A stretch of 29,147 nt of DNA from an uncultured Collinsella sp. (GTDB lineage Bacteria; Actinomycetota; Coriobacteriia; Coriobacteriales; Coriobacteriaceae): the NCBI GenBank assembly GCA_902492185.1, contig CABUKY010000009.1, positions 1 to 29,147 of the forward strand, in the 5' to 3' direction. The position numbers and the translations under genes were made by a program. Shown here one piece after another: positions 22,456-29,147 of the stretch. The notes beneath the pieces were generated by a model, which was not told the DNA's origin, ran no database searches, and saw only the letters and a list, made by a program, of their open reading frames with translations. Numbering within the stretch: position 1 is the first letter of the stretch; each line of letters starts with the position of its first letter.

Positions 22456-24159
22456 CTAGCGCCAGACCTCCAACGCCTTGTCCGCAAGCCATTCGGCGCG
22501 ATCGGCGATATCGCCCTCGTTCCAAGACTCCTTCTCTAGGGCGCCGGCCATGGTCGCAAGGCCGGCGGCGCAGAGGGCAAGGCCGTCCTTGTATCCCTTT
22601 CCCTGCTTCTTGGTGGGCCAATCGGCATCGCGGATGGAGGCGTTGAGCGAATGCGTGATGATGGCGAGGTTGCCGAGCGTGAGGAGCTTCCGGTCCCTTC
22701 GCGTGGCAGCCTCATCGTCGAGGGCTCCCCATTTGTTGCGCCACTTCTTGGGCATCATGTGCTCGAGGGTGTACTGGTTGAACCCGAGCAGGGCCGTGCT
22801 GCTCATGCCCGGACGAATGGCGCTTTCCAGCAGATAGAGGACGCCCTTGGACTGGAGGTTGTACAGACACGATTCCTCGAATGCCGCTCGAACCTCGGCG
22901 TCGCCGGGCATGTACGTCGTCGCCTCGTCATTGGCTTCGAGAGCCTTCCTCAGCGCCTCCGCGTCCTTCACCTCGTTCAAGATCAGCGAGGTGAACAGCC
23001 TGTTGTAGTTCTTCGTGGTCGCCTGAACCAGCATTCGGCGGACGATGTAGCTCTCAAGCAGGGCGTAGATCTTAGATTCCTCGCTCGAAGACTCCGCGTT
23101 CTTTCGAACGTAGAGCACGTACGGGATGAGCGTCGAGTTCTTGAGGCCGAATATCAGCACGTTCAGGCGCTCGACGCCGGAAGCGGAGGGGATGTCCGCG
23201 TCGCAGTAGCCAGGGTCGAACGTGGACTCGAACGCCTCGGCATACGCCTTCATGTTGTCGAGAATCTCGACCTTGTCGCCGTTGCAGTACCTGCCGATGA
23301 AATCCTTGTAGGACTGGAAGAGGTTCGAAGTACGCGAATAGAAGAGCTTGTCCTCGGTCGTGACGCCACGCCTCTTGTCCTGGACCAGAATCTGGAGGAA
23401 CGCGTCGAAGAAGAGGTCGACGAGCGTGCGCTTGATGCGCCCGGTAACGATCTCCTGCTCCCAATACTCCCTCTTCTCAGCCGTGGGCTCGAAGACGTCT
23501 TCCCAGCACTCCTTGAACGCCTGCTCGTTCTCGCGGTTGAAGAAGTAGTTCTTAAGGAGCTCCGCCGTCGTCAGGCGCACCCCGAGCGAGTTGATGGTGT
23601 CGAATATCTGCTGCTCGTCCTCGCCCTCGGTAAGATCGATGCAGACGAACTGGACGTTCGACTTGATCGTGTTCCTGTCGACCTTCTCCGGGTCGATATT
23701 CTTGAGGAAGTAGTTGTAGGCAAGGACGATGGCCGAGGAGCCCTCGAGGGGTTCGCAGCCCGTGGCGCTGACGACCTTTTCGAAATCCTGCCGGTCGTAC
23801 TTGCCGTGCCGCAAGGCGACATCGCCGGTCTCCAGGACGAAATCTCGCTCAAACAAATTGTTGGTGCCGTTTTTTGCACAGAGTGCCTTGAAGAAGATGA
23901 CCATGGTCGTGAGTCGCTGCTGGCCGTCGATGACGGTGCGAACCTCGGAGACCTCGGACCAGGTGTTGCCGGAGGAGGCCTGCTTCAGGATGATGGAGCC
24001 CAGGAAATAGGGCCGCTTCGAGGCCGTGACGAACTCCATGTCGCCGAGGAAACGCTCCCATTGCTCTTCTCCCCAGACGTACGCCCTTTGGTAAAAAGGT
24101 ATTTCGAGCAGGCGCGATCCGTTGAACACGCCGCTTATCGTTGCTTTTCCTGCATCCAT
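22456..24159 (-). CDS. DUF262-DUF1524 protein, GmrSD-like type IV restriction enzyme
   Basis: This is a single-chain member of the GmrSD family, whose known members cut DNA carrying modified cytosines. The N-terminal DUF262 (GmrS-like) domain shows IPFYQRAYVW (20-29) and DGQQRLTT (78-85), the nucleotide-binding ParB/Srx-type motifs. The C-terminal DUF1524 (GmrD-like) domain shows LEHMMPKKW (465-473), an HNH-type nuclease motif, followed by GNLAIITHSLNASI. At 567 residues it is full length. It is the last gene of the defence operon, 51 bp after the DUF4238 gene, and its stop lies 3 bp from the convergent MobC-like gene. Its real target modification is unknown. Confidence 0.88.
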   Translation of the reverse strand: MDAGKATISGVFNGSRLLEIPFYQRAYVWGEEQWERFLGDMEFVTASKRPYFLGSIILKQASSGNTWSEVSEVRTVIDGQQRLTTMVIFFKALCAKNGTNNLFERDFVLETGDVALRHGKYDRQDFEKVVSATGCEPLEGSSAIVLAYNYFLKNIDPEKVDRNTIKSNVQFVCIDLTEGEDEQQIFDTINSLGVRLTTAELLKNYFFNRENEQAFKECWEDVFEPTAEKREYWEQEIVTGRIKRTLVDLFFDAFLQILVQDKRRGVTTEDKLFYSRTSNLFQSYKDFIGRYCNGDKVEILDNMKAYAEAFESTFDPGYCDADIPSASGVERLNVLIFGLKNSTLIPYVLYVRKNAESSSEESKIYALLESYIVRRMLVQATTKNYNRLFTSLILNEVKDAEALRKALEANDEATTYMPGDAEVRAAFEESCLYNLQSKGVLYLLESAIRPGMSSTALLGFNQYTLEHMMPKKWRNKWGALDDEAATRRDRKLLTLGNLAIITHSLNASIRDADWPTKKQGKGYKDGLALCAAGLATMAGALEKESWNEGDIADRAEWLADKALEVWR

Positions 24160-24210
24160 CCTTAAAGCCCTATCTATCCTTTGCGGTTATTGCTGGCGGG
24201 GTCAATTTTA

Positions 24211-25338
24211 TCAATACGCTGCTTGACCCTTTAATGTTCCCGGTCCTTGCCGTCTTCTCCCCAGAAGGTGCTCGAAGATGATGCGCAGGTCCTCGTCATC
24301 AAGGCAGCCGCCCTCGAGGCAGCCACGGTCGATGGTATCGATCATCGTCTGCCCCTTCTTCTTCGAGCGGTCGTAGATCACTGTGTCGAGGGATAGCTCC
24401 CTGCCGTCGCGCGTGAACATCTCGTGCATGAATTCGGCACTGTTCGCTTGACTCCAATCGCGTACCGCGTGCTCGAGCGGGCCGCTTCCCCTCGATATGG
24501 CGACATCCCAATGCTCGCAGTTAAGCAGAAGAAGTCGGTTCATGAACTCGACGCCCGAAAAACCGAGTCTCGCAAACGGCGGAAATAGAGGGTCATCTGA
24601 AAAGACCGCAGCATACTCACTGCTCAACGGCATATACGCGAGATGAAAATCGTACGAGTCGTCCTCGGGCCCGATGATGAACATAGGCATCGACGTCGTA
24701 ACGAACCCTGAGCCGACGGGTGCCCTAAGGATGGAGAAGCTCTTCTCAAAAAAAGCCTTTCGAATACGGTTAACTGGCACAATATCATCGTTGGAGAAGA
24801 GCATGGTTGCGGCGGCGGCAAGCTCGACCACCGCTTGGGAATCCCCGCGCCAATCCGACCAATCGAGCAAGCCGAGCTCATAGGGTGTCAGATGAACGTT
24901 TCTGAGCAGCTCTTCGGCAGTCTCGCGTGACCATTTCTTGTCGACGCGCATACTGATAGGGTGCCGGACGATGATATTTGCTGCCAGCTCGCAAACGGCG
25001 GCTTTCCCATCAGAATACCCTTCGTCTTCGCACTGGTCTTCTTTCTGGCGTTCCAAAAAGCGATCGTAAAGCGGCGCGATGCGGCTCTCGAGCTCAGATA
25101 GCTTAACCTCGATGAGGTTCTGCGCATAGAATCTGTCTGTCGCATCGCCTGTCGCATCGGCATGCTCGACCTCATAAAGATCGCGCATGCTGCAAAGGTT
25201 CTCGCAATTCGTGCGGAAGAAGGAGCCCTTCTGTCTGCTGTAGGCATGAAGCTGCCCGGAGGAATCCGCGAAATGGCGCAGGTAGAACCGCGGCACCCAG
25301 TGCTGCTTTCGCGTCATCTTTCCGGGCAGCTTCGACAT
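24211..25338 (-). CDS. DUF4238 family protein (375 aa)
   Basis: The N-terminal motif RKQHWVPRFYLRHF (10-23) is the signature of DUF4238. A central helical part contains ELAANIIVRHPISM. The C-terminal half has SFSILRAPVGSGFVTTSMPMFIIGP and LPLS-like segments typical of the family. No membrane segment is seen. The biochemical role of DUF4238 is not established; members occur in defence and mobile contexts. The ATG lies one base after the res stop codon, so it is translationally tied to the type III restriction genes. This argues that it acts with, or is controlled with, that system. Confidence 0.85.
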   Translation of the reverse strand: MSKLPGKMTRKQHWVPRFYLRHFADSSGQLHAYSRQKGSFFRTNCENLCSMRDLYEVEHADATGDATDRFYAQNLIEVKLSELESRIAPLYDRFLERQKEDQCEDEGYSDGKAAVCELAANIIVRHPISMRVDKKWSRETAEELLRNVHLTPYELGLLDWSDWRGDSQAVVELAAAATMLFSNDDIVPVNRIRKAFFEKSFSILRAPVGSGFVTTSMPMFIIGPEDDSYDFHLAYMPLSSEYAAVFSDDPLFPPFARLGFSGVEFMNRLLLLNCEHWDVAISRGSGPLEHAVRDWSQANSAEFMHEMFTRDGRELSLDTVIYDRSKKKGQTMIDTIDRGCLEGGCLDDEDLRIIFEHLLGRRRQGPGTLKGQAAY

Positions 25339-25339
25339 C

Positions 25340-28300
25340 CTAAGCCTTCACCGCCTCGTATTGGTAGGTCGTGCGCACGTTGTAATGGAAGTCGTTTCCG
25401 AGGTCCAGCGCCTCGAAGTGCTTCTTGGCGCAGCCGATCTTGATCTTCTCCGCGTCGCGCAGGGCGGGCTCGCCGTTCTTGCCGCCCTTGGTCTCGGTCA
25501 CGAAGTACACGCGGCGCTCGCCGTCGGCCTCCTCGACGTACGCCCAGTCGGGGTTGTAACTGCCGAGCGGCGTGTCGATCTTGAACGCCGAGGGCAATTT
25601 CGCGAACACGAGAACCTCCTCCTGCTTGTCTAGAGCCTCGGCAAAGGAGCGCTCGACCCCCGCCGAGTCGTAGACCACGTAGTTGTACAGGCTCTTGCTC
25701 GTCATGTCCGGCTTCCACGCGTTCTGCCCAAGGTAGGCCGTGTAGTCGTCAAGCTCGAGGTCGCGCATGGTGTACCACTCGTCCTCGGGAAGGCGCACGT
25801 ACTTGATGCCCTGGGCGATGAGGTCGTTCTTCACGCGGTTGATCTTGTCGCCGACCTGCGCGAGGAAGGTCGCGGGGTCGATCTCGAACTCGTCGAGGCG
25901 GCTGCAGCCCTCGAGGATCGCCTTGATGGTGCCGCGGGTGAGCCCGACGGCGTCCTGCAGCTCTGCGATCGGGTCGGGAAGGTCGTATTTCACCTTTCCC
26001 GAAACGGACACCACGGAGGTGCCCGTGCCCTCGGCGCTCACGCCCGCGTCGTCGATGCCCAGCGAGGCACGCTCGCTCGTCACCTGGGGCGGGCGCACGG
26101 CGAGCATGCCGTCGACAGCTTCGATGGCATGCTCGATGAGCTTGCCGGAGTCGACCTCGACCTGGAAGCGCGTGCGCTGGCGGATGCGGTCCCACAGGGC
26201 CTGGAACGCAGGGTCGAGCGTGACGTCCTTCTGCAGCTCGACCGAGACTTCCTTGGCCTTGTCACGGATCTGGACCCTCTGGGACTTGTGGATGATGATC
26301 GCCTCGACCTGCTCCTTGGCAGGCTCGAGCTCGGCGGGGAGCTCGACCTTGCCCTCCTCGGCGGCCGCCTTCAGCTCGGGCGTCACCGCGCCCTTGCCGT
26401 CGACCATGCCGGTCGCGACGAGGTGGTCGTAGACCTGCTTGGACTTCTCGTAGCCCAGGCGCTCCTCGACGCCATCATCGCCCTTGACCGTGACCTTCGT
26501 GAAGCTCTCCGGAGTGATGACGCCGAACTTGAAGTCCTCAGCCTCAAGCTCCTTCTGCAGGCCGTTGGCGAAGTCGTCGTAGCTCTCGTTCGCGATGACG
26601 GTGAGCACGTTCGCCTCTGGGTCGTACAGGCGCTCGCCATCCTGGTTCACGCACAGGCGCAGACCGCGGCCGATCTTCTGGCGCTTGGTCAGGTTGTCCT
26701 TTGTCTCGACGAGCGTGCAGATCTGGAACACGTTGGGGTTGTCCCAGCCCTCCTTGAGCGCGGAGTGGCTGAAGACGAAAGAGACGTCCTTGTCCGCGTC
26801 CTTGCCGTCCGGGAAGGAGATGAGCGTCTCCTTCTTCTGCATGATGAGCTCGAAGGCCCCGGCGTCGTCGGCGGTGCCGGCGGCTCCCTTGGAGTCCTTG
26901 AACTTGCCCTTCTTGTCCTTGGCGAAGTATCCCTGGTGCACGGCGTGGGGGTCGCGCACCAGCGGGGCGCCGACGGCTTCGTAGCACTCGAGCCACGTGC
27001 CCTTGCCGATCCCCGCCGCCTTTGCGATGCGACGAGGCGCCTTCGAGTTCAGGGCACCTGCGTACTCCTCCTCAAACATCAGGGCGTACAGGCCGTCGTG
27101 GACTTCGGGCTCGTAGACGCGGTATCGGTCGACGCGGTCGATGAAGAAGAGCGAGAGCACCTTCACGCCGCGCGGCCACAGCTCGAACTGGCGGGCCAGG
27201 TGGTCCTCGATGGTGCGGCGGATCTGCGCGCGCTTGACGACCTCCTCGTTGACGTCGCCCAGCGCCTCGCCGAGCTCGAGCACCTCGCCGTTCTGGAACT
27301 CTATGAACTCGTCGCCCACTGCGGCGCCGATGTTGTTGACCACCCAGCCGCTCTCGTAGTCGCTGTTCTCGCCGCTCTTCTGGTAGAGGTCGTTGCCGGT
27401 CTTCACCGTGACGGCCTTGCGCTTCTGCGTGCCGTCGGCCTGGCGCACGTCGATGGACACCTTGGCGGAGAACGGGTCGGACTTGACGGACTCGAGCCTC
27501 ACGTACGCGCCGTTGAGGTTCGCCTCGGCCTTGATCGAGTCCACGCAGATGCCCTTCACCAGGTGGCGCTCGAAGGCGTCGACCGGCGTGAGGCGGTAGA
27601 TCATGTTGTAGGCCTGCTTGTGCGTGGCCGAGTAGCGCAGCACGAACAGCGGGTTCAGGCTCTTGATGGCGGCCTTGGCCTGCTTGGTGTTGTCGACGCT
27701 CTGGGGCTCGTCGATGATGACGACGGGCTTGCAGGCGCTCACGAGCTCGCGAGGGCTGAAGCCGCCGGTGAGCTTCTCGCTGGGACGGTGGAAGAGGTTG
27801 CCCTCCTTCGCGGTGCCATCCTTCTCGAGGCCCTTGTTGAACGCGTCGATGTTGATGACCATGACCTGGATGGAGCTCGACGTGGCGAAGTTACCCACCG
27901 GCCCCATGTCCTTCGAGTCGTACACGAAGTAGTCGAGCGGCGTGCGGTCGTAGAGCGTCTCGAAGTGCCTGCGGGTGGTCTGGAGGCTCTTGAGGACGCC
28001 CTCGCGGATGGCCACGCTCGGCACGACGATAACGAACTTGGTGATGCCGTAGCGGCGGTTTAGCTCGTAGATGGAGCGGATGTAGACGTAGGTCTTGCCG
28101 GTGCCGGTCTCCATCTCGACGGTGAAGTCTCGCAGGCGCCCATCGGTGAGGACGTCGGTTGCCGGGAGGCAGCCCTCCTCCTGCACGGCGTGCAGGTTGT
28201 CGAGGAGCTGGCCCGGCGCCACGCGAAGCTCGTTGCCGTGGCCGACCATGAGCTCGCCGATTGCCGTCTGGCCTTTGCGGCCGGAATCGGCGGAGAATAC

Positions 28301-28402
28301 GCTGCCAATAAATTGTTGTCCGCGGAACAGGTCGCAGGTTGCTTCGATGGCCTCCAGCTGGTGCTGCTGGTCGGATGAGAACTTGAACTCGAGCGCCGCC
28401 AT
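25340..28402 (-). CDS. res: Type III restriction enzyme, Res subunit (helicase-endonuclease)
   Basis: Res is the ATP-dependent translocating endonuclease of type III restriction-modification and works in complex with Mod. The superfamily 2 helicase motifs are TGTGKTY (99-105, Walker A), DEPQ (231-234), SAT (258-260) and QKIGRGLRL (about 577-585). The C-terminal PD-(D/E)xK nuclease shows NPDW (950-953) and ETKG (970-973). At 1020 residues it is full length and appears intact. Its ATG lies one base after the mod stop, and the DUF4238 gene begins one base after its own stop. If Mod is truly broken by the frameshift seen upstream, Res would lack its specificity partner. Confidence 0.93.
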   Translation of the reverse strand: MAALEFKFSSDQQHQLEAIEATCDLFRGQQFIGSVFSADSGRKGQTAIGELMVGHGNELRVAPGQLLDNLHAVQEEGCLPATDVLTDGRLRDFTVEMETGTGKTYVYIRSIYELNRRYGITKFVIVVPSVAIREGVLKSLQTTRRHFETLYDRTPLDYFVYDSKDMGPVGNFATSSSIQVMVINIDAFNKGLEKDGTAKEGNLFHRPSEKLTGGFSPRELVSACKPVVIIDEPQSVDNTKQAKAAIKSLNPLFVLRYSATHKQAYNMIYRLTPVDAFERHLVKGICVDSIKAEANLNGAYVRLESVKSDPFSAKVSIDVRQADGTQKRKAVTVKTGNDLYQKSGENSDYESGWVVNNIGAAVGDEFIEFQNGEVLELGEALGDVNEEVVKRAQIRRTIEDHLARQFELWPRGVKVLSLFFIDRVDRYRVYEPEVHDGLYALMFEEEYAGALNSKAPRRIAKAAGIGKGTWLECYEAVGAPLVRDPHAVHQGYFAKDKKGKFKDSKGAAGTADDAGAFELIMQKKETLISFPDGKDADKDVSFVFSHSALKEGWDNPNVFQICTLVETKDNLTKRQKIGRGLRLCVNQDGERLYDPEANVLTVIANESYDDFANGLQKELEAEDFKFGVITPESFTKVTVKGDDGVEERLGYEKSKQVYDHLVATGMVDGKGAVTPELKAAAEEGKVELPAELEPAKEQVEAIIIHKSQRVQIRDKAKEVSVELQKDVTLDPAFQALWDRIRQRTRFQVEVDSGKLIEHAIEAVDGMLAVRPPQVTSERASLGIDDAGVSAEGTGTSVVSVSGKVKYDLPDPIAELQDAVGLTRGTIKAILEGCSRLDEFEIDPATFLAQVGDKINRVKNDLIAQGIKYVRLPEDEWYTMRDLELDDYTAYLGQNAWKPDMTSKSLYNYVVYDSAGVERSFAEALDKQEEVLVFAKLPSAFKIDTPLGSYNPDWAYVEEADGERRVYFVTETKGGKNGEPALRDAEKIKIGCAKKHFEALDLGNDFHYNVRTTYQYEAVKA

Positions 28403-28403
28403 G

Positions 28404-29147
28404 CTAGACCGTCCTCAATTCGATCTCACAGCCCATGCGCTCGCCGGCGTGCTTGAAGATCTGCACGGCGTTGAGCTTGAGGGTGTCGTCGAGGACGGAA
28501 TCGAGGATGAGAACGCGCCTGGGCTCCATGTCGGCGATGGCCTCGAGCGCCTCAATGGTGAGGCCTCGGGACATGCAGCAGACGAGCTCGTCGCAAGCGA
28601 CGGACCAGATGGGATAGCCCGCGGCTTCAGACTTCTCGACGGGCAGCGTGAGCTCGAGGCCCCATTTGAGCATCATCTCGAAGACGATATCCATATCGGA
28701 GCGATCGGGCTTGACCACGTCGAAGAGGAGCTGACCGGGCTCGGGCTTCTCAATGCCGGACTCATCGAGCTCGAACACACGGAAGCCGATGTCGGGAAGC
28801 TGCTTGGGTCCCTCGCCAAGCTTGAGTTGACGGTTGGATTCCTCGAGCTCGGTTTTGATTTTGTCGCCTGCGCGGCGAATGCGTCCTTCGCCTATGTCGC
28901 AGAGAGTCTCATACCCGTCCTTGTAGGCGTCGCGTTTCGGGTCACAAGGCTCTGGAAGCTGGACAAGGATAAACTGATAGCGATCATCTTTTCCGAGCTC
29001 CTGCAGGAACATGGCATGGGCGGTCGATGCTGAGCCTGAGAAAAAATCAAGCACAATATCACCCGTGCTTAGATGCTCATGTACGGTAAGGAAGCAAGTA
29101 GCCTATGGCGTCCGACATCGCGTCGGGCGTCCATAGCACTTGGGGAC
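28404..29147 (-). pseudogene. mod: Type III DNA methyltransferase Mod, C-terminal part, frameshifted and cut by the window edge
   Basis: Mod is the recognition and adenine-methylating subunit of type III systems. The part from about 29100 leftwards carries GDIVLDFFSGSASTAHA, the SAM-binding motif (FxGxG type) that lies C-terminally in beta-class methyltransferases, then VQLPEP and the typical C-terminal region. This frame hits TAG at 29105-29103. A neighbouring frame from the window edge reads VLWTPDAMSDAIGYLL, also Mod-like, and stops at 29079-29077. Removing one base near 29088-29094 would join them. A GTG at 29054 is the only internal start in the C-terminal frame, but it falls in the middle of the domain. 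A sequencing error, true decay, or programmed frameshifting are all possible. Confidence 0.72.

Noticed and set aside
25361..28063. Long plus-strand open frames opposite res
   Set aside because: They are high-GC shadows of the clear Res coding frame and resemble no protein family.
29104..29137. Imperfect inverted repeat (TATGGACGCCCGAC / GTCGGACGCCATA) at the right edge, possible insertion-sequence end or invertible site
   Set aside because: The same bases read as plausible Mod protein sequence (TPDAMSDAIGY) in one frame, so the dyad is best explained as coding sequence.

Overview
The window reads as chromosomal DNA of a high-GC, anaerobic, Gram-positive gut actinobacterium. It fits Coriobacteriia best, and Collinsella in particular: MurT/GatD-type peptidoglycan amidation, several iron-dependent alcohol and glycerol dehydrogenases, clostridial-type ferredoxin proteins, PTS sugar uptake, and compact genes with strong GGAGG ribosome sites. 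The genus is inferred from gene content and protein style, not from a database search.

Layout. Positions 1-3727 (minus strand) hold a three-gene unit: two helical-repeat proteins of unknown function and a MurT-type ligase that reads in frame into the start of a GatD amidotransferase domain, cut by the window edge. A gene-poor 500 bp follows. Positions 4228-8660 (plus) carry an iron alcohol dehydrogenase, a glycerol dehydrogenase, an internally deleted relic of a second glycerol dehydrogenase, and a four-cluster 4Fe-4S protein. Positions 8792-14102 are a divergent sugar locus: a zinc alcohol dehydrogenase and a GntR/UTRA regulator on the minus strand face a PTS EIICB transporter and a GH4 6-phospho-alpha-glucosidase on the plus strand, with palindromic operators between them. 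Together they could import an alpha-glucoside as its 6-phosphate, cleave it, and oxidise a released polyol. Positions 14230-19574 are mostly core genes: ychF, a DUF1648-like membrane protein, ansA and guaA. Among them lie a small HTH gene, a frameshifted neighbour and an inverted-repeat element.

From the 3' end of guaA (19574) to the right edge the content becomes accessory. guaA 3' ends are known integration hot spots. Beyond it come a gene-free stretch with at least seven copies of GGGAGTAA(A) in both orientations, a repressor/excisionase/tyrosine-integrase module with three GTAC-N6-GTAC operators, a MobC-like protein, and a minus-strand defence operon. That operon (right to left) is type III methyltransferase Mod (frameshifted), type III restriction subunit Res, a DUF4238 protein and a DUF262-DUF1524 (GmrSD-like) protein. 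The mod-res and res-DUF4238 junctions have only 1 base between genes.

The strongest candidates for a less-described system are (i) this Mod-Res-DUF4238-GmrSD-like cluster and (ii) the repeat array between guaA and the integrase. No rRNA, tRNA or CRISPR array was seen.
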